Below the pieces are notes generated by a model that worked only from the letters and a program-made list of their open reading frames with translations, searched no databases and was not told the origin of the DNA. Positions 22,053-34,000 of a stretch of DNA of 64,000 nt are shown piece by piece (position 1 is the stretch's first letter; every line of letters starts with the position of its first letter). Source of the stretch: Parachlorella kessleri. Lineage: Eukaryota; Chlorophyta; Trebouxiophyceae; Chlorellales; Chlorellaceae. The stretch lies in NCBI GenBank assembly GCA_001598975.1, contig BBXU01000875.1, positions 24,917 to 88,916 of the forward strand, given 5' to 3'. Both the position numbers and the translations under genes were made by a program.

Positions 22053-25000
22053 TCAGTTCTTCCTCTCCCATACGGCAAAGTCCTTGCCCCAGGTCACAAT
22101 CTTCCACTCCTTGTCGTTTGGCACATGTGCGCCCATATCCATACGAGGCCCCAGCTTCACCATCACCCTGCAATGGCACGCACACTTCCTTGCTCTCTTC
22201 GCTAAGGCAGCCAGGCACAATAGACGCCATCACAGTGCAATGGCACGCACACTTCCTTGTTCTCTTCGCTAAGACAACCAGGCACAAAAGACGCCCATCA
22301 GCGCCCTTGCGTACAGAAATGCACCACCCAATGCACCGCTGGCCTGGCAACCCCAGCCCCCCTCTGTCAGTTACTCTGCCGTTATCAGCATGAACCTTGC
22401 CAGCCGCGTGAAGTTGCTGGACAACCCATCCCCTACCTGTTGTTGATTGTTGCGACATACAAGTCCTTGTCAGCAGCCAGGATCTCCAGCTTGGCATCAG
22501 CAGTGATGCCGCACCGCTTGCGCAAAGCCACCTGAACCGCATGGCGCAACTTGCAAGGGCTTCCGTCAGCAGGGCCCTTGAGCCACACCTCACCATGCGG
22601 TGTTTTCAAAGATCTCTCAGCTTCCTACCCACCAGCGACACTGGACTTCAAAGCAGATGCAAACGATTGCCAGCCAGCAGAGCAAAGCCAAAGCAACCCA
22701 AACATGCACCACAGAGTCTACCCTCGCATCTTCTTCACCCGACAACTCACCAGCTGCGCTATCTTGTCGTGGTGCTCGTGGCCCCAGTCGTACATGTGCT
22801 CATAGAACACAGTGGGCACTCCTGGGTGGGTCAAGATGTAGGCATACCCCAGCAAGACATAATCGGAAGGCCAGGGCCAATGCTTCTGGGTGGAGCCTGC
22901 AGCACAAGGGATAAATGAGAGATGATACCCCTGTGCTGCTCTGCATTCGTGCTAGAGCTGTTATAGAAGGAGCTGCTCCGAAGCAGGTCGGGCAGGGCAT
23001 TGGGATAGGAGATGAAGCTTACACAAATCAGCTGAGGCGCACCACAGCATGCTGGTGGTAGGGTGTCATGCGCACCTGTGTCATGGTTGTCGACAAATGT
23101 CATCGCCATGGCCGGCCAGGACCCCATCAGGCCCGGTCCCTTGCCCTGGCTGCCCCTCAAGCGGTCATACTCTGTGTGCTTGACAGCCTCCTGTAGGGCA
23201 GGCCAAACTCCCATGCTTGTCATGATGCACGGGGCGCTTAGCACACATTTTGGCAACCGGATAATATCCTGCACTTCAAAGTCCTAATTAATGACACAGC
23301 AACCCGCACTCAGCTCATAAAAGGAGAAAGCGCAGCCGGAAAATAAAGGCCTTAACTCCCTGACAAGCAGGAGCAGCACCTGCACGATCCCCTTGGTCGG
23401 AAAGTCAAAGGCCATGCAGTGCTTGGCCTGCTGGATCCAGTCCCGCAGCACATGCACAGCATGGTCTTGGTTGTAGTCCAGCTGGCCGTCGTTCCACCTG
23501 TCCGTGGAAGGCGGAGATAAGTTGGAACAGGTCGGCGGCCCGCCCAGACATCATCAACTGATAGGCAAAGCCTGCCTTAACTACAACCAGGACCAAAAGT
23601 ACTTGGGTGACACAGCCACAGCAGTGATGCAGCCCCAGGCGGACTCCATATTGCTCACCTGAGGTCCACAAAGTTCTCCCCCACACACAGGGCATCACCG
23701 TCCCCAAAGGTCCTCTCGATGTACCTGCAACGCTACTAACCACCATCTCACTACTGGTACCATGCATTCTGGCGTGCTGCTTGTGTACCCTGTCATACAG
23801 CCCTGGCACGTGCAACTTGTAGCCCACAGAAGGAAACTGGCATTCACGGAGCCTCCAGCAAGCCGCCTACTTACTCTGCAGTGTACTTGGCAGCGTAGCC
23901 ACGCACAAAGTCAAACCTCCAGCCCTGGAAGCCGACAACATCCCTCAGCCACAGCATCCAGTCAACAAGGCTGTTGCGCAGCTCCTCATTCATGTGGTCC
24001 AGATCTGCAGCGCCAGTGGCAAGGTCCGGGTCTGAGAAGGCGTATCCTATTATAAGAATAGTATCCCAAGTAAGGCGGACCGATAATTTCAAGCCTCAGG
24101 CAAATACAGGCAGCCCCATCCTTACTCTGATCCAGAAGCCGATCAACAGACCCGGGGAGGAACCAGGCTAGAAACATTTCCTACCTGGGGCTGCACCGTA
24201 GTCCTCGCCGGAATCGGGATTGCCCTCGCCCTGAAAATCTGGGTCATTACAGGTGATGGCCTGCACACATCATTGGGTTCACAAATGCGCATGCTGTGTT
24301 AGCCGGAAGGTCACCTACAGCAGCTAAGGCCTGTTCAAGCATGGTAACATGTAGTCATGGCGGCCGCACACGTCGGCTGAGCGACTGGTACTCACCCACT
24401 TCCCCCAGTCGATGTGACGCCCGTAATGGTCAACATCATCTCTGCAACCAGCCAAATGCCCAGAAAAGCAGATAGTCGGGGGTTCGAACGGCAGCTGCTC
24501 TTTGCTAGGCCAAAAATAAGCAGCTCTACAGTTCAGCGGCGCTGTCTAGCTGTTTGGCATTGACACGGCAGACATCCGCAAGACTTATGACGGCATGCAA
24601 GGAGACTGGTTTTCACCTGTAATGCGTCCACTGGCCATTCTCATCCTGCTCGTCAGCACACCTGTGGTTAATCACCACATCTGCCACTGCAACAAAGCAC
24701 AGATATTTGTTGATACACGTTTGTGTATGCACTCATTATGATTAGGGTCGTCTTGCATGAGTTTGATTCCAACTAAATTGATGCCAATGGCATTCAGTAA
24801 CAGCCTTGCCTTGTCACTTAATCTAGTCCTGACAAACGGTCACTACGCATTTCGCGATCTGCACCTTTTCACACGAGCTTACCAGGCCGGATGCCGGCTA
24901 CAATCAGTGCCTTATTGAGCTCGATGAGGTCCTCCTTGCCGCCATACTGCACAGGCATGGATGGTGTGGACATGAGCTGGGTACACACTAGTGAAAACAA

Positions 25001-25826
25001 TATTTAGCTAACACCGCTTTTTCTGCAGCGGTGCAAGGCCAACCCACTGGTGGAAGTGTTCAAGATCTGCTCAAACATGCAGTACTTACTCGGCTCTTGA
25101 GGTTGTAAAGCTGGCCTGCAGGCAACAGGCCAGACCCGTAAGCCTTGCCAGTCACGACTTGCTGCAACGAGCACCACTAGCAGCACCCGTGTAGGGTTTT
25201 AGTCATGCATCATGTGCACAGCCCTGCTTCTACATCACCGCACCTGGCAGGTAGCCTTGTGCCGACACAGACTGCGAGGGCGGTGGCAGCCACACGTGGG
25301 TGAAGCCCGCCGCCTGCAGCACAAGCAGCGCAACAGGTGAATCTCAGATAAGAGTATCACGGATGAGTTGTAGCGTTTCATTACACCTGCCAAGGTCGCG
25401 AGCAGGATGGTTGCCACATACCTGGATGTCAGGTACCTTGTCCTTCAGCACCGCCCACCAGGATTTGCCGTTGCTGCCGCGGTGGCTCTCCCAGCCAAAG
25501 CCTTGCAAAACAACGGCCTCCGTTTGCTTGAGCTTTGGCAGGCTGCTTGTCTCCACCACGGTGCACAAAGCATCCCTGTAGAGGGGAGCGCAAGGAGCAC
25601 TTCGAGAGGTGCATAGACCACTTCCAAGCGACTTTTAAGATCGGAACGCGTACTTGTTGACCTCCTGCGCAACGTACGCCACCACCCTGCTGCCCGGTGA
25701 GCCCTTCTTGACCACTTTTGGCCGCCTGGTACAGCGCCCGGGACTAGATTGGGGTCCCTTGCTCTCGATGAGCATCACCGAGGGCTTTGTGCAAGGCAGC
25801 AGTGAGAAGTTCCGCTGGGTCAGCAT
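22053..25826 (-). CDS. Alpha-amylase (GH13, plant type)
   Basis: Fifteen minus-strand exons close to 487 aa: 25654-25826, 25422-25575, 25244-25313, 25090-25115, 24883-24946, 24617-24686, 24396-24441, 24185-24260, 23875-24004, 23659-23724, 23380-23497, 23076-23190, 22751-22896, 22437-22531, 22053-22167. It cleaves alpha-1,4 links in starch. Landmarks: [60 protein letters not shown] (nucleophile Asp), LCVGENF (acid/base Glu), TFVDNHD (third catalytic Asp), [11 protein letters not shown], and the plant-type C-terminus [12 protein letters not shown]. All three catalytic acids are present. About 55 residues precede the catalytic domain and are basic and Ser/Pro-rich, a possible transit peptide; no starch-binding CBM is encoded. 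A 67-nt tandem duplication covers the last acceptor site. Divergent from the TPR-like gene. Confidence 0.95.
22168..22297. repeat. 67-bp tandem duplication over the acceptor of the last amylase exon
   Basis: Two copies of about 60 nt beginning GCAATGGCACGCACACTTCC at 22170 and 22237, period 67. On the coding strand the downstream copy carries the working ...attgcag acceptor of exon 15; the upstream copy reads ...attgcac and has lost the AG. Confidence 0.7.
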
Positions 25827-26402
25827 GGCTGCAGTGCTCTGATAAGCCAATCCGCAAAATACTGTGGCGTCTAGCTGAGGTGACTTCAGGTCTCCGTCTG
25901 AGCTGGCCGCGCCATAAACATGATCCAGGGCGCGGTTCACCTGAGCCCCTATTCTGATGACCGGCTTCCACCAGCAATCCCGGAGCCAGGGCTCACCACA
26001 CATGGGCGTCCAGGCTCCGTAGGGGTCTGATCGCCTAACCTGCACAATCATCGGTCTGCCGATGCGAGCCGTGTGCTTGAGGTGTTTAGGCAGACTTGCG
26101 AGGTTGCCAGTTGCGGTCTTGGAAGCCCCCCAAGAAGCCTTGGTGGCCGCCACAAGGCTCCATCTAGCCCTGTCTGAGGGTTGGAGGGGCCTCCACAGTA
26201 GTACCTCGTCCCTAGCCAGCCAGGTACAAGCAGCTACCACGCGCAACTACTATAGACCGGCGACGTTAAACAAGCACCTATGTGACATTCATCAGTGGTC
26301 GGTTCTAAGGTTTTAAACGTTGTTGCTGGCTGTTGGCGCTAGTTTGCCTCTCCATGCAGAGACTGTCCGCAGGCTCTGCTGGTATATAGTCGGGGGCGCA
26401 CA
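25827..26402. other. Divergent intergenic region
   Basis: Between the ATGs of alpha-amylase (minus) and the TPR-like gene (plus). The amylase frame stays open upstream of 25826 to about 26246 without a convincing domain, so a longer N-terminus cannot be excluded. A TATA-like GGTATATAG lies at 26381, very close to the TPR ATG. Confidence 0.35.
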
Positions 26403-29346
26403 ATGGCTGCACCCACTGGAGGCAGCACTGGTGGCGGTCTGGCCGCTAGTTGTTGCTCAAGCTGTGAGTAGGTTTTTGTAACCTTGTGTGATGCCGTCAA
26501 TGCTGGTCACTTCCAAGGCTGTGCAGGCCGGTGCAGCAGCTGCAGTAACGGGGTTTGGGGATGGCACAGCAGCAGCAGAGGAGCTGCTCTTCACAGTTGA
26601 CCAGCTCATGGGCGATGGGGACTGCGAGTCCGCAGTGGCCGCGCTTGAAGCAGGTGGGTCCTGGCGGCTTGTGCAGCTTGATTGGGATATACGTCTGCCT
26701 GGCGGTGCTTTGCTGGAGTAGGGCAGTTCGGTAGCCTGTTGAGGCAAGGGTTACCTGCTTGGCCCGATAGCAACTGATACAGCAGGACCCATTATCTAAG
26801 CAGGAGGCGGCCTATGCAATCTGATAGTTATTTTGTGCTCTGTGGTACCTGCTCTAAACGGCGCACTTCTATGGCTGCCACAAGTGCCCCATGTAGATTG
26901 CACTTTTTAGATCCTGCCCATCTTCTGCGAGCATGGCGCAGCACACGCCAACCACAACCTGGCTCCTGCCTTGACCGCACTCCTGTCTGCCAACACGCTT
27001 CAGCAGTTGCGTTTAGAAGCACTCGCTTTCTTCTACCTCGTCTCAAGATTGGTAGTGTGTCCCCCGTCTGCAGGTGCCCACCGCCTGACCACACGATTTG
27101 GCCCAGACACACCAGGCCTCCTGCCCATCTATGGCCAGCTGGCGCTGCTGAAGTTTGTCGAGGGAAAGTACGAGGGTGCCCTGCATGCTGCCCAGCGCTG
27201 CTATGCCGCAGCAGTGCAGAGAGAGGGGGAGGGCAGCCGCGGCACGCTGCCGCACGCGGTGCGGTACGGGGTCATGCTGCTAGGTGAGTTTTCCTTCCAC
27301 CCTGCCAAGCCTGCGCTGATTGCAAGGGCATCCAGACAAGGAGCCTGGGAGGACGGCGAGGATACAAGGGAGGGGGGGGGGGGTCAAGGCACGGGTGCCA
27401 GAGCAGTGGAGAGCAATTTATGCCTGCACTCTCTGGGTGGCAAGGAGGGGATTTCTGCAGCACAGTACTGCAACAGAGCCTAGGGCATGGCAGGGCCCAG
27501 CAGAAAAGCAAAGTCTCTGGATCTAGCTAGCACCCCCCCCTGTCCCCCGAGGCACAACAGCAGCTCTGTTCCTTGCTCGCTGGCACAGCCTCGGGGGATA
27601 CGGCGGGAGCGTTACCCCTGCTTCACTCCAGCGGCTGCCAGCTGGAGCTGCACGTGCGGCAGCTGGAAGCGGCTGCGGCAGCGCTGCCGTCACGGGCCGA
27701 GCTGGGGCAGCTGCAGGTGGGCTTGTTGCCTTGCTTGGGATAGGGTTTACATGGTCTGCTCGAGGTTGCGTGTGGTCAGTTGAGGGGGGAGGCAGTGACC
27801 CTTGAGCAAGGCTCCCAAGTGAGTTCTTCCACATGGAGCCGTCCACACTGCTGTGCCGCACGGGGGGCCAGGTTTGCTGTCTGCTGGACTTAGTGGGTGC
27901 AAATGTTCGTTCGACAGCCACTTCTGCCAAGGTGACCTGGCCCGAGCTGGGCAATTGCAGTTATTGTGTGTTAAAATCGCCCGCAATCCCCTGGCGGCAG
28001 GCATGATAGCTGCAGCAAGTGAGCAGATGTGAACTGAAAATTAGCACCCTTCACAGAGCTTCCTGTTGAGTATACCCTGTCGCCTGACGTGGATGAAAAG
28101 ACGCGGGCAGTCAGGTCTCGTGTGGACAGCACCTAAGCTGATAACCTCGCATCGGCTGGCCATGCTCTATGCCGCCACACCTTTTGCCCAGGTCACAAGG
28201 CGGCCGTGGCACCCAGACTATGTATTATGCTATGCAGGGCATGATGGAGGAGCTGTTTGACTGTGCTGTGGCGCTGGGTGAGGCCACCTTCTACCACAGC
28301 CTTGGACGCATCGCCCGCAGCAACCACTCCAAGGAGGCCATTCTCAGGTGGGTCGGCAATCTACACACTCCTCAACCACGCAGGGTGTTGCCCTTGACGG
28401 TACCCCATCTGTCACTTGCAGTCCCTCACACATAGTCGCCCACTATCCATGCGCCAACATAATGAAGGCCAATGGGTGTGCTTCTGGGTGGGAGCGCCCA
28501 TGCCACTCTTGGGTTCCCTGGCATGAGGACAAGCCAGGCGGTGGCGGTGTGGCGGTGGGCTCCCAATACGTGACTAAGTGCCTGAAAGGCTCCCAGAAGA
28601 TGGCACCGCGTCACTGTGCCTCAAGCCAGACGGCGGCACAGCCACTCCCCAGCAGCAGCTTCCTGCCACTAGGGGGCGGTGCAGGGCTACCAACCAGCCT
28701 GCAGGGGTGCGGCACACTCGTGGGTGCTTGCAGGTATGCATGTAGGCTGTCGTTCGCCTCTGTCCTTAGGAAGGGGCATGTCTCGCCGGCGGCTTGTGAG
28801 AGGTGGAGAGGAGTGTGTTTACTGCAGGGAGGAGGGTGGCCTGCTGGATGGGTTGGAGACTTTGAAGCACAGCTTGGAGGCCAACCACATCATACTAGTA
28901 GCCGCCCTGCGGGAGCACAGCAGGTGTAGTGTGACAGTGCATATCATCTATCCTGCTGTACAACCTGTAGCGACAGTCGTATACACCAACCCAGCGGCGT
29001 TGTGCCATGCCCTGTCAGCGTTGGACCTTCGAGTGAGATTCCGGGTTGGAACACTCAGTGGTCGAGGAAGGGGGTCCTGCCCTGACATTACGGTGAGGGA
29101 GGGATAGTGGCACTATGGTCAGCTTGCTGCTTGCATTGCTGAGACCCTTGTCGGCTTGCAGCCCCACCACATCCAAGGTTGCCTATCCTCATTCACGGCT
29201 GTTTTCCTTCCTGTAGGCTGGTGTCGCGTGCCCTAGAGAGGGGCCAAAAGCTGTCACACATCGAGCTGGCCCTTCAGCACAAGCGGCTGCACGATAATGT
29301 GAGGGCTGCTGTGATGTTTGACCTGCCTTCCGATGATGAGGACTGA
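26403..29346 (+). CDS. TPR-like helical-repeat protein, unknown role
   Basis: Eight exons (26403-26463, 26540-26653, 27074-27283, 27589-27716, 28059-28114, 28192-28347, 28828-28923, 29217-29346) close to 316 aa. Segments such as QLALLKFVEGKYEGALHAAQ, then FYHSLGRIARSNHSKEAILR, then LETLKHSLEANHIILVAALR have the alternating small/aromatic pattern of TPR or TPR-like helical pairs, which act as protein-binding scaffolds. The end is acidic (FDLPSDDED). The N-terminus is Gly/Ser/Ala-rich and gives no clear targeting signal. Exons 2, 5 and 7 were chosen by phase and could shift, and an extra exon may lie at 28.35-28.82 kb or 28.93-29.21 kb. A 12-G run sits in intron 3. I do not recognise the orthologue group. 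Confidence 0.65.
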
Positions 29347-31094
29347 AAGAGGCTGCCTTGCCTCTTACGGGTTAGGAGGCTCCTCCTGTTCAAGCCGAGG
29401 GAGTGCTCATGCTTGAAAGAGCGTATAGGTGTTTCAAGGCTCACACCTGCTGTAGAGGCTGCAAGCACTGGGGCAGGTCGTTTGGGTGAGGGAAGTGAAA
29501 TTCGAGTGAGAGGCGGATTTTGAGTGATATTTGAAGTGAGGGTAAGTGTGGTTTCTTTTGTCGCTGGCGGCAGGCAATATGAACTGAGGAGAGGTAGGGG
29601 TGACATTTACTGATAGGGCTGGATGTTGTTTTGCTCTGGGGCCTGCCTTGAGTTTTGGCATGGTGCAACCATTTTTATTGTCTGCAGCAGGCAGTGCATA
29701 ACGTGCAGTTTTCCTTGCCCTGGTGCGAGCATATGCTAATGTCTATCTACTACATGTGCTCATGTGCTACTTGCCTTCTTTTCTTCCTGCCCTTGTACCA
29801 ATAGAACCGCCCTTGTTGGCGATTTGCTGTGTAGCTGGCGCTGCTTCGCTTTCTAACAAAAGGGCGCCCTTGTATCTCTTACATCGTGCTTGCACGCGTC
29901 GGCCCGAGTTCAAGCTGCAGTCGTCTTTGCTGGGGTTGTCTGCCCGAACTTTTTGCACCTTGGGCAAGACATGCTAACCGCCGTTGCCTGCCAGGGCTGA
30001 GGGCTGGATGTAGGGCGTGTTCCCTGAGGGTTTGACGAGATTATAGTCCACGGACACAGTGGGTCACATGCAGCGTGCCATGTGACAAGTACTTGAAGCT
30101 TCGGCACAGCGAGGTATGTGGAGGACATTCCTGTACTGCATCAGCCAGCGGCTCCCAGCATGCAGAAATGTTACAAGGGAGGAGGACAGCTGGCGTGCCT
30201 AGCAGCAACTACAGTGTGCTTACTAGCAGTCCAAGCCCAGAAAGTGTGGGGGTCCTTGCCAGTACATGATATCCAATACAACAAACAACAAAGGGGACCT
30301 TAGTGCCTACCTGTCTACTGCAAAGACATGTTATGCTTGACACATCAAAACCCACCATACCCCTGAATACTGGCCAACTACCGTGGCCGTAGAGGCACAT
30401 AGGGCAACCCCAACGAGCGTGAAAATGAAACCATAACCCCTTGCAGACACTCTGTCCGTCCTGCCACGCGTCGATATGTATGTCATCCTACCAGCGCACA
30501 CACGTACATGCCACCACATGACAGCCCTGCATAGACAACACACCACTTACACATACAACATGCCACACCTGCCGACACCAAGATGAAAGAAGCTGTTGCG
30601 GGAGCCAGGAACAAAGAACTCTTGCAAACCCAGGACCAAAGAAGCTTTTCTGAAAGCCAGGACTGAAGAGCTCTAGCACGAGCAGTGCAAGACAGCACAG
30701 ACACAAACAGGACGACACAGGGTGCACAGCGCCGCAGCCAAAGCACGATGCTCCTTACCACCCATCGGGGAAGAGAAAAGAATTTGCTGTGCCGAATAGG
30801 AAGTAAGAGCATCGAAGAGGCAAGCAAGACATTAAAGAAGCGTGCACACACTGGCAGCTGCCTCACGCACCCTTCAGACCGACCTGAAAAAAAGTGCAGC
30901 TGCGGTATATATAGCCTGCCATCCAGCCGCCCTGCATCACGTCCTCGCCAAAACACCGACAGCTGACCAAATGATGCGTGCTGTCTTTCTTGGCGGCCTT
31001 TCCCGCCACCGGCGGTGCCAGCAGAAGGAAGGGGTGAGGGGTGTGTCATGTCAGCAGCCCGGACGAGCTGTCAGCAGGGATGCTGCGGCGCCTC
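29347..31094. other. Convergent intergenic region
   Basis: Between the 3' ends of the TPR-like and O-fucosyltransferase-like genes. I see no coding exon. Around 29490-29560 are repeated GTGA-rich words (gaagtga, gagtga). Otherwise nothing I can support. Confidence 0.4.
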
Positions 31095-34000
31095 TCAGGT
31101 GTCAGACCCAGCGTTGTACTTCTCAAGCATGTGTGCGGCCTTCGTGTCCGACAACTGCAAGGTGGGGGCAGTCCAAGGGAGGCAATCGGCCGGCCGGCAC
31201 ATGCAACAAGCCCACAACCAAATTAACCACGAGAAGCCCGGTGAAACCAGGCCCAGTGGGCCAGCAAAGTACAAACAGTACAAGCAGTGGGCACCATGGT
31301 ACCAAGGTCAGGCTGTCGCTGAAGTACCCTCCAGGTACCAGTTTATCAGGATGACACACCAAAACTGTTCCCAGCCGCATTCGCAGCAGCAGCAGCTGCT
31401 GCACCGAGGACCCAGCAACCCACACGGCTGGCCACAACCGGCGTGCCCTAATGCACCTTCAGCACAAGCCCATGCCCAGCCAGCCTGCCACCGCAAGCTG
31501 CCCATGACACAATACACCAGGTGCACTGTTACAATCAACACTGCATGATCATGCCTGCCCGGTGGCTTGCCTGGTACAGGGGCACAAAATCGGCCAAGGG
31601 GATTTTGTGGCCGCCATTGTAGTAGGCAGCAAATCTGCCGGTGTGAAGCCGCTCCATGATGAGCAGGGCTGAGAAGGTGGACATGGCATTGCCAACAAAC
31701 TGGTCGGCCCTGCAGCAGCACAAACAGGCAGGAGCGGGACCAGATCATCAGCATGGAGAAGAGAGCAGGCTGTTCTGCAGCATCACATGTAGACCCCTCG
31801 TGTCAGCAAGGCTGAGGAGATAGATACTTCTTGGCCCACAGACCATTGGGCCTTGCCGCTGTAGTATGTCCAGCGGAAGCCGACACTACAATACTAGTAA
31901 TAACCAGGTGCCACAGTTTGGCACAACCACGACACGCCGGGGACTAAAAGCGACAATGCCAGCATGACCCTCGCTTATTCCCATGCATGCAAGGCAGTGG
32001 CTTGCCAGCAGACTGTGCCCAGGCGGTTCCAAGTTGCGCAGACCACGCATCAACAACAATGGTCAGCCTCCCTTTGTCAACTCTATCCCAAGTCCTCCCT
32101 TTTGTCGAGAAGTAGCGTGCTCCTGGGGGCGCTACTTTCCGAGAAAGTGGAGGCAGCAGCGACAAGGCACGCCAAGAGGGGCACACCTCACCTCTGCCCA
32201 AGGTAGTAGGACACCATGGCGGCCTGCTCCCGAGTGAAGTGGGCTCCTGCCAAGTCCTTGAGCACAAAGGGGTGGTAGCCCTTGTCCTTCAGGGACCGCA
32301 CCGCATTCTGCACCACAGCGAGAGAGGTGCTTCTCAGCTTGTCAGGCCAGGTGGAGTGTATGAGGGATGACCCCAGGGCACTACGGTACCTCTGCGGTAC
32401 AAAGTAGCAGCTCCTGGAGGGCAAGCTGTTGCAGTACAAGTGCACATGCCAGGGTGGGTTGGAGGGCAGAGTCAGGGCAAGCATGCACGCCAGTTACTAG
32501 CAGAAGTGGTGGTGTGAGACTCACCTGGTACTGTGAGAGTTGCAGCGCATCTCGGTCCAGCACCAGCAGCAATGGCAGGTCCTGTCGCACTCCCGCTCGC
32601 CGTAGCTGGGTGCCAACTGCAGTCACGCCAGTTTGTGGAACTCACAACTGAACTACTTGATGCAGGTAACTTGGTGAAGGCGGAAAGAGGCTGGGGGTCT
32701 TCCAGCCTGTCAGCTCCTTGACTACCCACGCTTCCCCAATAGTGGGTTCTTAGTGTTACTTTACTTAAGCCAGTAAGCTGTGTTGCTGCCCCGTGGCAAG
32801 CCAAGCCGAGCCACGAGTCCTTGCAGGTTGCAAGCAGGCAGTACAGACGCTTACCCATGTATGTCTTGTCATGGCAAGGCTTGCCCAGGGCCTTGAGCTC
32901 ATGGCAGTTCTCCGTCCAGTCGTGCCCTAACCGCAAGTGGAGCACGTTGTAGGCCTGCAGAGTGTAGCAAAGCAAGCGAAGCGCAAGGGTAGGGTTGCCA
33001 CCACAGCAGGAGCTGTCCGAGCACCATGCCTGCCTGGATGAGAATTCACCAGTCTGCAGCCCATGGCAGCCTTTCACACGCTCATCGACCTTGCTTCCGC
33101 CCGGCATCGGAATTGTGGGCCCGGTTCCCACCCCTAGCAAGGGACTCCCCAGCTGCCAACCCGGCACACACGCGTGGAACCATGAGCCGTGGCCTCCACG
33201 ACCCACGCAGCCCACGAAGCACACTGCAGGGTGGCGTCCTGCAATGTTGGCTGTGGTGCGGCCCGTTCTCACCTCTGCCTTCGCCTGCTCTCTAAGCTTC
33301 GCCTCCACCTGGTCAGCCGCCCTCCGCAGCGGCTCGGCGGGCCGCATGCCTTCCAGGGCAGCCCACACCAGCGCCTCATACTGGAGGAACATGCCGGGGG
33401 GCACCCGCAGCAGCGGGCAGGTCACATAAATGTGCTCCTGCAAGGCAGTGCAGGGAAACGAGGGCCACATGTCAAGCAATGTACTAGTCAAGCAGTACCT
33501 TCTGGTTCTAAAGGGTTCACACAGGGCACAAGCTGCCGGCTCCAGGCAACCCCGTGACGGGTAGGTGCTTGACCCAGGCTTTACCATGCCCCTCCACCAT
33601 GCATGCCACCAGCAGGGACGCCCCTTGCCAGCGGCATGCACGCACGGGTGGCAACAGCCGCACGAGACGCGCTGTCGGCAAATGAGCTAGGGCACTTGCG
33701 GAGGGAGCACCTGCTGGTCCACGGACTCCAGCTGCTCGAGCACATTGCCCTTGGCTAGGTCCAGCCGTGCTGCGGGCGCAGGCGTCTCAAAGCCGGGCTT
33801 CTCCACCTGCGCAAAAGACACAGGCTGCAGTTGCTGGACATGACTCTTGCGGCTTCGCGGCTTCATGCATTGTGTGTGATACACCAGCTGGCTACTTGCC
33901 AAAGGCCATGCAGGCGATGAAATGCAGGGACTCTAAAGGCTCTCAATCACAGCCTTACTAGCAAGGCAAGCTAGTCGCCAGCACCACACCCCAGTCCCAA

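Noticed and set aside
24478..24500. Second GGGTTCGAAC motif, possible tRNA
   Set aside because: Lies in an amylase intron and no cloverleaf can be drawn around it.
32472..33641. 390-codon minus-strand open frame as a single exon
   Set aside because: It reads through two introns of the glycosyltransferase; family motifs are only contiguous after splicing.
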